A stretch of DNA of 60,739 nt from an uncultured Selenomonadales bacterium (GTDB lineage: Bacteria > Bacillota > Negativicutes > Selenomonadales > Selenomonadaceae). The first letter of the stretch is position 1. Each line of letters opens with the position of its first letter. A program made the translations under genes and the position numbers. Location of the stretch: NCBI GenBank assembly GCA_900314765.1, contig OMWN01000075.1, positions 1 through 60,739 on the forward strand, given 5' to 3'. The notes beneath the pieces are model-generated. The model had not been told where the DNA came from. It saw nothing but the letters and a program-made list of their open reading frames with translations, and ran no database searches. Shown here piece after piece: positions 51,725-60,651 of this stretch.

Positions 51725-53515
51725 TCAATTTTCATCGTCCTCCGGCGGCAGGTAGTCCTTGTCGTCTGGCAGCGGAATGAAGTCGTCGCCGAAATAATCT
51801 ATCGCTGTCTCGATGGGCTTTCTTTGCTCCTCAGGCATCGAGGCGAGGTCTGGCACGTATTCAGGCCTCGGTTCGGGCGCAGGCGCGGGCTTTGGCGGCT
51901 CGGGCGTGGGCTCATCGCACACGACGTGCCATGTCTCGCCCGTGAGCTTCGCCAGTTTTTCGTCAATCACATCTTTGTAATCCTTGCGCTCGACTCTGCC
52001 GCGCAGGAATGAGCTTTTGAACCAGAGATGAATGAAGCCCGGCGTCGTGCCGACGAATTCGCCCTTCGAGACGCAGTTGTGCATGACGTGATGACGTTCC
52101 TCGCTCGCGAGGCTCGCCAATAAATTCTCCCATAGCTTTTGTCCCTCGGGCGTCTTGACGGGACGCGCGCCGCTCTGTGGCACTGATGCCGACGCTGCCT
52201 TTGGCGACGGCATCTTCTTTTTCGGCTTCGTTGGCGCCTCATCCGCTGGCTTTTGGACGGTGGCGGGACGCGACTCAAGCGCCGCGACCTTCGTCGAAAG
52301 CTCCGCGATGCGCGCCGTGAGCTCCGCTATGCGCGTATCCGTCACGGGCACTGCGCCGCCCGCCGTCATTGCTTCATTGCGCGGCTCATTTGCTTGCGAC
52401 AATGGCGCCTCAACATTTGATGACGGCGCGTTTCCCATGCCGCATATATCGAGCAGCGCCGTCTCAATCGTGATGCGCGGCTCCGTTGACCACTTCATTT
52501 CGCTCAGCGCGTCATGGAGAATTTTCATCATCGTCATGAATGATTCGGGTCTAAAATATGTTGCCTCTTTTTTGAGGAGCTCCTCGGGCATGCTGTGAAT
52601 GGCGACGCCCTCGAGCGTGCCCGCCGCCTGATACACCATGACGGCTCTGAGCTCCGCGATGAGCTCTGCCGCGAGTTCCTTGACGTCTTTGCCCTCGGCG
52701 ATGATTTTCGATATGAGCGAGAGCACCGCCTTTGCATCGTGTGCGGCGAGTGCCGCGAGCATGTCCGTCACGAACTCGCGCCCGATGAGGCCAAGCATGT
52801 CGCTCACGACCTTCGCCGTGACCGTGCCTTCCGCGAGCGCCGCGCACTGGTCGAGCGTGCTGAGCGCGTCGCGCATGCCGCCGTCCGCCTCGCGTGCAAT
52901 GATGGCGAGCGCGTCGTCGTCCGCCTTTATGTCCGAGTGGTCAGCGACGTAGCGCAGGCGTCCCTCGATGTCCCGTGCCGATATGCGTTTGAAATCGTAG
53001 CGCTGACAGCGCGACTGTATCGTCGCGGGCACCTTGTGTATCTCCGTCGTCGCAAGTATGAAGACGACGCGCTCTGGCGGCTCCTCGAGCGTTTTGAGGA
53101 GCGCATTGAACGCCTCCGACGTCAGCATGTGCACCTCGTCGATGATGTAGACCTTGTATTTGCCGTCGGCCGCCACGAACTTCACCGTCTCTCTGAGTCC
53201 GCGTATCTCGTCGATGCCGCGGTTCGACGCCGCGTCGATTTCGAATACGTCCATCGACGTGCCGTCATTCACGCGCAGACAGCTCTCGCACGCGTTGCAC
53301 GGCTCGGGCGTCGGCCCCTTCACGCAGTTCAGCGCCTTCGCGAGAATTTTCGCCGTGCTCGTCTTGCCCGTGCCGCGCGGCCCCGAGAAAAGATACGCGT
53401 GGCCGACGCGCCCCGTCTCTATGGCCTGCGCCAGCGTGCGGCTCACATGCTGCTGGCCGACGAGGTCAGCAAATGTCGTTGGCCGCCATTTGCGGTAAAG
53501 CGCCACATACGCCAT
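51725..53515 (-). CDS. dnaX: DNA polymerase III subunit gamma/tau
   Basis: 596 residues. AAA+ clamp-loader ATPase with Walker A GPRGTGKT (45-52), zinc cysteines C64, C73, C76, C79, and DEVHML as Walker B. A proline/alanine-rich linker follows (about 365-460), then the tau C-terminal part. No clear A-rich slippery site for a gamma frameshift was noticed. First gene of the dnaX-ybaB-recR-bofA operon. Confidence 0.97.
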   Translation of the reverse strand: MAYVALYRKWRPTTFADLVGQQHVSRTLAQAIETGRVGHAYLFSGPRGTGKTSTAKILAKALNCVKGPTPEPCNACESCLRVNDGTSMDVFEIDAASNRGIDEIRGLRETVKFVAADGKYKVYIIDEVHMLTSEAFNALLKTLEEPPERVVFILATTEIHKVPATIQSRCQRYDFKRISARDIEGRLRYVADHSDIKADDDALAIIAREADGGMRDALSTLDQCAALAEGTVTAKVVSDMLGLIGREFVTDMLAALAAHDAKAVLSLISKIIAEGKDVKELAAELIAELRAVMVYQAAGTLEGVAIHSMPEELLKKEATYFRPESFMTMMKILHDALSEMKWSTEPRITIETALLDICGMGNAPSSNVEAPLSQANEPRNEAMTAGGAVPVTDTRIAELTARIAELSTKVAALESRPATVQKPADEAPTKPKKKMPSPKAASASVPQSGARPVKTPEGQKLWENLLASLASEERHHVMHNCVSKGEFVGTTPGFIHLWFKSSFLRGRVERKDYKDVIDEKLAKLTGETWHVVCDEPTPEPPKPAPAPEPRPEYVPDLASMPEEQRKPIETAIDYFGDDFIPLPDDKDYLPPEDDEN

Positions 53516-53609
53516 AACATGACTCCTTCATATAATTCAAAATTCATTTTCGACTATCTATGAGTTTATAAAATCCGTATCAATCTTTTAATAATGCAAT
53601 GGTTGCGAG

Positions 53610-53852
53610 ACCCTCTCCGCCTCGCATTCGCTCGGCACCTCCCCCATTGGGGAGGCTGGCGCTACAGACGCTGAAATTATTTACATTAGCTAATAATTTA
53701 CACATAAAAGCGTGAAATTCTTAATTCCAACTGAATAATCTACTAACGAAAGCGTAAAATATTTTATTCAATCGTCAAGCTTTAGCGCTTCAAAGCTCTC
53801 ATCATATGCCTCCCACTCTGGGGGAGGTGCCCCCGCAGGGGGCGGAGAGGGT
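53610..53852. repeat. Family 1 palindromic MITE-like element, copy 9
   Basis: 243 bp in the same orientation as copy 1, in the dnaX / MRJP-like gap (53516-53864), which holds nothing else. Confidence 0.85.
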
Positions 53853-53864
53853 CTTCTCAATGTA

Positions 53865-54983
53865 TCAGCTATTGTTGCCGACAGGTATGTCTCTGAGCTT
53901 TATCGGGTCGTTCTTGTCGTCCCAAGTGAGAGTGTAGAGCTCATACGGCTGCTGCTGATCGACGGGGTAGTTGCTGGCCGACGTCGTGAAATACACCTTG
54001 CCGTCGGGCGCCGTCGCGAACGAGTTCGCCCAGCGAATATCCTTCTTGAGATTGAGGATGGCGCCCGCCTCTTTTTTGTTCGTCTCCTCAAGGTCAATCT
54101 CAAAAACGCCCTCGTCCGCGAGATCGCCCATGTAGAGGAAATCCCCGCGCAGCGTCATGCCGTCGGACGGCACGCCGTCAAGCGTCACGAGCTCGAGCGC
54201 GCTTTGCTTTTTGTCCATCGTCATCGTCTGGTCTTTGAGCACGGCCGTCGGGATGCTGTAGAGGTCCTCGGCGCCCATCGCCGAGAAATAAAGTTTTTTG
54301 CCGTCCTTCGAGAGCTCGAGGCCGTCCGTCTGGCCGACATTCGTGTAGAGCCCCGTCGTCGGGAAATATATGCCCATCGAAAGCGTCGAGCGCACCTCAG
54401 GGATGTCGCTGAGCGCCCTGTACGATGCGCCCGAGCCGAGATCGAGCACGATGATGCCGCCGTGTCCCGAGTCCGTGAGATACGCCGTGCCGCCTGCGTT
54501 GTCGATGCGCACGTCATTCAGATACGTGTCGGGCAGAATGACATCGGCGCCGAACGTGAACGTATCGAGCACCGTGTCCATCTCAATGTCAACGCGACAG
54601 AGCTTTGAGCGCGCGCCCGCCGAGTCGAGCACCCAGAGCATATTCTCGCCGTCGGCGTAGATGCTCTGCACGTTCTCGAATGTGCCCTGCATTTCGTCCG
54701 ATGGAAATGGCATCGTGATGCCGTTCACCATCTCAGCGATTTTGAATGTCGGGCTGTTTTCGCTCGTCGGGAAGCAGACAAATATGCGCCCCGATGGCGC
54801 GACCGTCACGCCCGACCACTGAAACGACGACGTCGCGACGAGCGTGAGCGTCGGCGGCACGTCCTGCGAGACAGAAGCGGCCCCCGCCACGCCGCTCCCT
54901 GCGAGCAAACCGCTCGCGCCTATCATCGCCGCCGCAGCGACGACTGCAAATTTTTTCGTAAGGAATTTTTTAAAGCTGCACAT
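53865..54983 (-). CDS. Secreted yellow/major-royal-jelly-protein-like beta-propeller protein
   Basis: 372 residues. It has a signal peptide (FAVVAAAAMIGASGLLAGSGVAGAAS). The mature part has propeller-like repeats, with LWVLDSAG, LNDVRIDNAGGTAYLTDSG and GIIVLDLGSGASYRAL matching the yellow/MRJP family. Functions of bacterial members are mostly unknown; some may bind amines or sugars. AAGGAGGAC lies just before the ATG. It stands alone between repeat elements. Confidence 0.8.
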   Translation of the reverse strand: MCSFKKFLTKKFAVVAAAAMIGASGLLAGSGVAGAASVSQDVPPTLTLVATSSFQWSGVTVAPSGRIFVCFPTSENSPTFKIAEMVNGITMPFPSDEMQGTFENVQSIYADGENMLWVLDSAGARSKLCRVDIEMDTVLDTFTFGADVILPDTYLNDVRIDNAGGTAYLTDSGHGGIIVLDLGSGASYRALSDIPEVRSTLSMGIYFPTTGLYTNVGQTDGLELSKDGKKLYFSAMGAEDLYSIPTAVLKDQTMTMDKKQSALELVTLDGVPSDGMTLRGDFLYMGDLADEGVFEIDLEETNKKEAGAILNLKKDIRWANSFATAPDGKVYFTTSASNYPVDQQQPYELYTLTWDDKNDPIKLRDIPVGNNS

Positions 54984-55098
54984 TTTTTGTCCTCCTTGCG
55001 CATAAATCGTGAATGCTTTTATTATTTTATCACAAAAGCCCCTCGCGAATCACCTGCTCATTTTTCATTTTTATGAGTTTACGAAATCGTGATGCCCT

Positions 55099-55399
55099 GT
55101 CACCCCACCACCATGCTTCGCATGGTCCCCCGCCCCTCGAGGGGCGGACGAGAGCGAAAGCAACCTTTTCATTACATTTGAAAATTTTTTGTTTCATCAT
55201 CATTGATTATTCGTAACAGAAATTGCAATTTAACGTTTTCAGCGTATCCGTGAAGAAAATGATTATGCTGACAAATCGTCGATATTAGCATATCCTTAAT
55301 GCTATAGTCACACCGCACGCAACAACCTTTGTCCGCCCCTTGAGGGAAGGGGGAAGACAAGCCAGTGGCATGTCTTCCCGCAGGCGGTGGTGGGGTGAC
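55099..55399. repeat. Family 4 palindromic element
   Basis: 301 bp with perfect 14-bp terminal inverted repeats, GTCACCCCACCACC (55099-55112) and GGTGGTGGGGTGAC (55386-55399). Inner segments also pair (GGGGCGGAC / GTCCGCCCC, each next to AACCTTT). A 25-nt hairpin at 55354-55378 (GAAGACAAGCC, AGT, GGCATGTCTTC) is a variant of the one in family 1. No coding capacity. Confidence 0.75.
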
Positions 55400-55426
55400 T
55401 ATGCTTTGTTGCCTCATTTTTCCGCT

Positions 55427-55486
55427 TTATCCACAGTTATCCACAAATATCGAGGCGTTGCACCGCTATTTTCACGTTTATCCACA
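55427..55486 (+). promoter_or_regulatory. Cluster of DnaA boxes near enolase
   Basis: Three perfect TTATCCACA boxes (55427-55435, 55437-55445, 55478-55486) and a near match (ATATCCACA, about 55499-55507), all in the same orientation, in the gap behind eno. Compare 9419-9459. Confidence 0.65.
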
Positions 55487-55560
55487 CACTTTATTAACAT
55501 ATCCACACACAAAATCACGGAATCGGTGGATATTTTACAGTTTCTTTACAGATACGCAAA

Positions 55561-55590
55561 ACAAAAGGGACGCCGAAGCGTCCCAAAAAA
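55561..55590 (-). terminator. Terminator of eno
   Basis: GGGACGC / GCGTCCC with a 4-nt loop, flanked by A- and T-runs suited to the minus strand. Confidence 0.85.
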
Positions 55591-55621
55591 TTTTGCTGTT
55601 GATTTTTTCGATTAGCCGCGG

Positions 55622-56917
55622 TTACTTTCTGAGGAAGCAAGCCTTGCCTGGGTACATGGCCGCACCGCCAAGCTCTTCCTCTATTCTGAGGAGCTGGTTG
55701 TATTTCGCGACGCGCTCGCTGCGGCACGGCGCACCCGTCTTTATCATGCGCGTGTTGAGCGCGACGGCGAGGTCCGCTATCGTCGTGTCCGTCGTCTCGC
55801 CGGAGCGATGCGACGTGACAGCCGTGTAGCCGTGCTCGTGCGCCATCTTGATGCACTCGAGCGTCTCGGAGACCGTGCCAATCTGATTGAGCTTTATGAG
55901 TATGGAGTTCGCGCAGCCGAGCTTTATGCCCTTCGCGAGTCTCTCCGTGTTCGTGACGAAAAGATCGTCGCCGACGAGCTGTATCTTGCTGCCGAGCTCC
56001 TTCGTGAGCAGCGCCCAGCCTTCCCAATCCTCCTCGTCGAGACCATCCTCTATTGAGGCGATTGGATATTTCTCAACGAGAGACTTCCAGTGCTCGACGA
56101 GCTCCGCCGACGTGAATTTCTTGCCGGACTTCGGCTGAATGTACTCGCCTTTCTTTTTGCCTTTCCACTCGGAGGCCGCCGCGTCCATCGAGAACACGAA
56201 GTCGCGCTCGAGCTTGTAGCCCGCGCCCTCGACCGCGTTCATGAGCTCGTCGAGGACTTCCTCGTCCGTGTTGAGATTTGGCGCGAAGCCACCCTCGTCG
56301 CCGACCGCAGCCGAGAGCCCTTTCGCCTTGAGATTTTTCTGCAGCTCATGGAACACCTCTGAGCACCAGCGCAGTGCCTCGCTGAATGACGGAGCGCCCG
56401 CAGGCATGATCATGAATTCCTGCGTGTCAACCGTGTTCGTCGCATGTGCGCCGCCGTTCAGTACGTTCATCATTGGCACAGGCAGACGATTGCCATTCGC
56501 GCCGCCGAGGAAACGATAAAGAGGAATCCCGAGCGACTCAGCCGCCGCGCGCGCCGCCGCGATGGAGACCGCGAGCGTCGCATTCGCGCCGAGCTTTGAC
56601 TTGTCCTTCGTGCCGTCGGCCTTCAGCATGGCGGCATCGACCGCATAAATGTCCTGCGGGTCGAGTCCCTTGACCGCCTTCGCTATCGTCGTGTTGACGT
56701 TCTTGACGGCCTTCAGCACGCCCTTGCCGCCGTATTTCTTCTTGTCGCCGTCGCGCAGCTCCAGCGCCTCGAACTCGCCCGTCGATGCGCCGCTCGGGCT
56801 CGCGCCGCGCGCGCACGTGCCATCCGAAAGCATGACCTCCGCCTCGACGGTCGGATTGCCGCGCGAGTCGATGATCTGACGACCTATGACCTTCTCGATT
56901 TCAAGATGTTTCCTCAA
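55622..56917 (-). CDS. eno: Enolase
   Basis: 431 residues. Converts 2-phosphoglycerate to phosphoenolpyruvate. Family motifs include [56 protein letters not shown] and SHRSGETTD. It starts at TTG 56917 with AGGGGG 9 nt upstream. Monocistronic. Confidence 0.98.
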   Translation of the reverse strand: MRKHLEIEKVIGRQIIDSRGNPTVEAEVMLSDGTCARGASPSGASTGEFEALELRDGDKKKYGGKGVLKAVKNVNTTIAKAVKGLDPQDIYAVDAAMLKADGTKDKSKLGANATLAVSIAAARAAAESLGIPLYRFLGGANGNRLPVPMMNVLNGGAHATNTVDTQEFMIMPAGAPSFSEALRWCSEVFHELQKNLKAKGLSAAVGDEGGFAPNLNTDEEVLDELMNAVEGAGYKLERDFVFSMDAAASEWKGKKKGEYIQPKSGKKFTSAELVEHWKSLVEKYPIASIEDGLDEEDWEGWALLTKELGSKIQLVGDDLFVTNTERLAKGIKLGCANSILIKLNQIGTVSETLECIKMAHEHGYTAVTSHRSGETTDTTIADLAVALNTRMIKTGAPCRSERVAKYNQLLRIEEELGGAAMYPGKACFLRK

Positions 56918-57062
56918 AGGATACAGCCCCCTTCAATGATATGGCCACGCCCCCGCGCAGCCTGCTAAATTATGATTAAATCAGCGTCCTATGAAATCAT
57001 TATACGACATGCATCTGAGAAATGAAAGAAAAAGTTTTTGTTTCGTGAAAATTTATGTTAAT

Positions 57063-57584
57063 TCAAATCTCTTTCACGAACTCGCTCAGCGCCTTTGATT
57101 TTTCGTGGAGCGGTGCGGGCTTTGCATCATCGGCGCGGTAGCCCGTTGGAATGAGCAGCACGGGCTTCTCATTGTCTGGCAGCCCGAGCGCCTTCTTCGT
57201 TTTCTCGACGGGGAACCACATCACGTAGCATGTGCCGAGACCTAAGTCCTCCGCTTCCATTATCATGTGCGTCGCCACGATTGCCGCATCGACTTCGCCC
57301 GAGTGGACGTCGCCGTCCTCTGGATACGGCGTCGTCCACTGCGCATCAGTGTCGTACGCCACGAGGAACACGAGCGGCGCGCCGTAGATGCAGCGCGTGA
57401 GCGCGTTCAGCTTCGCGATGACCTCGGGCGACTTTATGACGTATATGCGCTCGCACTGGAAATTTTTTGCCGTCGGCGCGATGCGCGCCGCCTCGAGCAT
57501 CGCATCGATTTTCTCCTGCTCGACGGGCGTGCTCTTAAATTTCCTCACAGAATACCGCTTCTTCGCAAGCTCCATGAATGTCAT
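57063..57584 (-). CDS. Nitroreductase-family FMN oxidoreductase
   Basis: 173 residues. FMN-binding pattern KKRYSVRKF at the start, AARIAPTAKNFQ, EAEDLGLGTCYV and LIPTGYR. It would reduce nitro compounds, quinones or similar with NAD(P)H. The start overlaps the stop of the tautomerase-like gene by 4 nt (ATGA), with AGGGAGG upstream, so the two are translated together. Confidence 0.9.
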   Translation of the reverse strand: MTFMELAKKRYSVRKFKSTPVEQEKIDAMLEAARIAPTAKNFQCERIYVIKSPEVIAKLNALTRCIYGAPLVFLVAYDTDAQWTTPYPEDGDVHSGEVDAAIVATHMIMEAEDLGLGTCYVMWFPVEKTKKALGLPDNEKPVLLIPTGYRADDAKPAPLHEKSKALSEFVKEI

Positions 57585-57835
57585 GACACATTGCCTCCCT
57601 TTTCACTTTCCGATTCCTTTGCGGCTTTCTCCTTCGCGGCGCGGCGAATCTCCGTCACGGGCACGCCGCCGATGCCCCAGTTGTCCGTGTCTACCTCGTC
57701 AATCGTGACGACGAGCGACTTCGTGTTCTTGTGAAGCACGTCGCCGATGAGCTTCGTCACGCCCTCGATGAGCGCCTTCTTCTGCTCGCGCGTGACATTG
57801 CCTTCCTTCGTGATTTTGATGTTGACATACGGCAT
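57581..57835 (-). CDS. 4-oxalocrotonate tautomerase-like protein
   Basis: 84 residues starting MPYVNIKITKEG. After removal of Met the catalytic Pro-1 would be exposed, as in the family. The second ATG (57835) was chosen: AGGGGG is 7 nt away, whereas the first ATG at 57838 would hide the proline. The C-terminal tail (about 62-84, Lys/Glu-rich) is longer than in the classical 62-residue enzyme. It is coupled to the nitroreductase gene. Confidence 0.85.
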   Translation of the reverse strand: MPYVNIKITKEGNVTREQKKALIEGVTKLIGDVLHKNTKSLVVTIDEVDTDNWGIGGVPVTEIRRAAKEKAAKESESEKGGNVS

Positions 57836-57944
57836 CATGATTCCCCCTTTCGTTAAGCGTTCGCTTTGATGAGCTCGGCGCGATTTCCCGCTTGCTTTAA
57901 TTTCATATTACACGATGTTCAAATCATCGTCAATCATCATGATG

Positions 57945-57973
57945 TGTCAAGAAAATGATAATCGTGGTATAAT
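57945..57973 (+). promoter_or_regulatory. Promoter of the mannose-1-phosphate guanylyltransferase gene
   Basis: An extended -10 (TGGTATAAT, hexamer 57968-57973) with a weak -35 (TGTCAA) 17 bp upstream. Confidence 0.55.
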
Positions 57974-58067
57974 AACGACAAATTACGCGCTTTGATAAAC
58001 GCTTTATCAACACAAATCAATGCAAGCGGACGTAAATCTCATCCGCAAAAAGGAGCTTCAGCGCAAA

Positions 58068-59453
58068 ATGAAAATCGTCATACTCGCAGGCGGCACGGGC
58101 ACGCGCCTTTTTCCTCTCTCACGCTCATGCTATCCGAAACAATTTCTCGAAATCGCGGGGCAGCCGTCGCTCTTGTCGCAGACAATCACGAGGTTTCGCG
58201 GCATCGCGAAAGACAGCGACATCATCATCACGACGAACGAGCAATATTATTTTCATGTGAAGGACGAGCTTCAGCGTCTCAACGCAACGGACATCAACGT
58301 CATCACGGAGTCCGAGGGACGAAACACGGCGCCCGCCATCGCTCTTGCCATGACATACGCCGTGGACGCGCTCGGCGCTGACGCATCCGAGGTCATGCTC
58401 GTGAGCCCATCCGACCACATCATAAAGCCTGTCGATAAATTTGCCGCGCTTGTCGAGGAGGCGATGCCGATAGCCGCAGGCGGCAACATCGTCACGCTCG
58501 GCGTTCGCCCTACGAAGCCCGAAACGGAATACGGCTACATCGAGGCGACGGACGAGGCGATTGGTTGCGGCAAAAAAGTCGCGGCGTTCAGAGAGAAGCC
58601 GGACGCGGAAACCGCGCGAAAATATTTGGAGGCGGGAAATTATTTCTGGAACAGCGGCATACTGATTTTCTCCATTGGCACGATGCAAAAAGAAATGGAA
58701 TCGCTCGCGTCCGATATATTCGCACTCGCAAAGGACGGCTACCGCGAGGCAAAAGCGCGCTTCACGAAAATGCCGAACATTTCCATAGACTACGCCATCG
58801 CGGAGAAGTCCGACAAAATGGCTGTCGCGCTCATGGACGGCATCGAGTGGCGGGACATCGGCAGCTTTGACGCGATTTTTAATCTGCTCAAAGGCGACGA
58901 CGGCAACGCGATATACGGCGATGTCAAATCCGCTGATTGTCATAACACGATGATGCTCGGCGGCAAACGTCTCATCGTCGGCATGGGACTCGAAAATATC
59001 ATGGTCGTCGACACGCCCGACGCGCTCCTCGTCACGCAGCGCGGCGAGTCATCAAAAGTAAAAGACATCGTAAAAGAGCTGACAGCGGAAGAGCGGCGTG
59101 AGACGAATGAAAATCTCACGATGTACCGCCCGTGGGGGAACTACACGGTGCTCATCGACGGCGACGGCTACAAAGTCAAACGCATCGTCGTCAACCCCGG
59201 CGCGCGGCTCTCGCTACAGATGCACTATCACCGAAGCGAGCATTGGACCGTCATCAGCGGCACAGGCAAAGTGACGCTCGACGACAAGGAAATCATATTC
59301 CGCGAGAACGAAAGCACATTCATCCCGATAGGCACGCGCCACCGCCTCGAGAACCCCGGCAAAATACCACTCGCCGTCATAGAGGTGCAATGCGGCAAAT
59401 ACCTCGGCGAAGACGACATCGTACGTTTCGATGACGACTACGACAGAAAATAA
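58068..59453 (+). CDS. manC: Mannose-1-phosphate guanylyltransferase / mannose-6-phosphate isomerase (bifunctional type)
   Basis: 461 residues. The nucleotidyltransferase domain has the loop ILAGGTGTRLFPLSR and YPKQFL; ESEGRNTAPAIALA and PSDHII follow. The C-terminal cupin (YRPWGNYTVL, MHYHRSEHW, GTRHRLENPG) is the isomerase domain. It makes GDP-mannose for polysaccharide or LPS, which suits the presumed surface-polysaccharide genes that follow on the other strand. The ATG at 58068 lies 12 nt after AAGGAG, a rather long spacing; no better start is seen. Confidence 0.93.
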   Translation: MKIVILAGGTGTRLFPLSRSCYPKQFLEIAGQPSLLSQTITRFRGIAKDSDIIITTNEQYYFHVKDELQRLNATDINVITESEGRNTAPAIALAMTYAVDALGADASEVMLVSPSDHIIKPVDKFAALVEEAMPIAAGGNIVTLGVRPTKPETEYGYIEATDEAIGCGKKVAAFREKPDAETARKYLEAGNYFWNSGILIFSIGTMQKEMESLASDIFALAKDGYREAKARFTKMPNISIDYAIAEKSDKMAVALMDGIEWRDIGSFDAIFNLLKGDDGNAIYGDVKSADCHNTMMLGGKRLIVGMGLENIMVVDTPDALLVTQRGESSKVKDIVKELTAEERRETNENLTMYRPWGNYTVLIDGDGYKVKRIVVNPGARLSLQMHYHRSEHWTVISGTGKVTLDDKEIIFRENESTFIPIGTRHRLENPGKIPLAVIEVQCGKYLGEDDIVRFDDDYDRK

Positions 59454-59490
59454 TAGACGTCATTGAAATTTATCATCAAAATACGATAAT

Positions 59491-59545
59491 AAAAAGAGCT
59501 AGGAAACAACACGACATGTGTTAAATCCTGGCTCCTTTGTTTTTA
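59491..59545. terminator. Bidirectional terminator between manC and the GNAT-type gene
   Basis: GAGCTAGGA (59496-59504) pairs with TCCTGGCTC (59526-59534), with one mismatch. A-rich on the left, T-rich on the right, between convergent genes. Confidence 0.75.
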
Positions 59546-59603
59546 GGTACACTCCACATTTCATGAGCATATGCGAAAAGAATCAACTTACATTTACAAT
59601 TCT

Positions 59604-60622
59604 TTAAAGCGTAAGTGTACACGTAAAATTTAAATGCTTTTGCCCTCCCATTTCTCTTTTGTATCGTTCCTCGCCGCGTGACAAATCAATATATCGAATA
59701 TCAGTGTTTTCCTGAAGATATTTCACGCTCTCGGCAATCATTACCTTTCCCGGAGAAAATCTTTGCCAATCGCTATTCATCGCTACGATGGGAAACACAA
59801 TGCCATGATCATTCATCTCGAATCCCGTCATCACCGCTGCGAGTTCACCATTTAGATACAATAGGAAGCTGTACTGGCTATCCAACTGTTCCATTGCCCA
59901 CGTCAAAGCTGACAGATACCGATTTTTTAAGTATTTTCCAAAATTGATGGATCGATGTATGATTTCACCCTGTCGTTTCGTATAAACTTGCAGCAATTCT
60001 TTCAAAGAATGCAGGTCTGAAAATGGACCATGTATAACATTTAATTCCATGTGCGTTCCTGTTTTATTTATTCGGTTATAACATTTTTTCATGTTTGCTT
60101 TTGAATTCTTTGTCAATTGCTGAAAATATTCGTCGTATGTCTCTCCAAAAGGGATTTTATAGCAACCCTTCTCTCCTTCTATTTTAGCCCCTTCCTCATC
60201 CATATTGTTTCGCAACCATTCACACAGACGGGAACGTTCATTGAGTTTGTCAAGTTTCATCATCATTCCACGATGTAAAATGCGCAATTCGTCAAACGCT
60301 GCCTTAAAATCACTATCAGAAACATCCTGTGGATATATGAAATCCAAATGACCCGCACCGCTTATATTGTCGCCAAACAGCGATAATTGATGATGTGATA
60401 ACGTTAGCGGCAAAATTAGACCTTTGCCCCCCCGTGAGAGACATCTTGATAAACATAGAAATACTGCCGTTCAAGCAACGCCTGCGGTTTCCACCGCTTA
60501 TATCTCATAACAATTTCATTGTATTCCCAGGACGAATACGGGAACAGATACGGATTATTCCGATACATTGTTTGCCATATTTCACGCAGTTTCGTGTCTC
60601 TTAAATCATATCGTTTTAACAT
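59604..60622 (-). CDS. GNAT-type (FemAB/CelD-like) acyltransferase, frame-broken at a G7 run
   Basis: Two reading frames form one protein. The first (from about 60622, MLKRYDLRDTKL) runs to YVYQDVSHGG and stops at 60416. The second (59604-60413) continues LPLTLSHHQLSLFGD to the end. On the minus strand the break falls in G7; with G8 the text reads HGGGKGLILPLTLSHH in one frame, about 340 residues. The C-terminal region (TKNSKANMKKCYNRINK, LYLNGELAAVMTGF, DLSRGEERYKREMGG) fits the GNAT_6/CelD-like family, often found in polysaccharide clusters. The DNA is clearly AT-richer than upstream genes, suggesting acquisition. Phase variation, decay or sequencing error are open. The start is uncertain; AAAGGA is 15 nt from the ATG. 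Confidence 0.72.
60427..60433 (-). repeat. G7 homopolymer (minus strand) at the frame break in the GNAT-type gene
   Basis: Seven C on the plus strand, i.e. seven G in the coding strand. One additional G would restore a continuous frame. Confidence 0.65.
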
Positions 60623-60651
60623 GATATTAAAATTCAATCCTTTATTTTATC

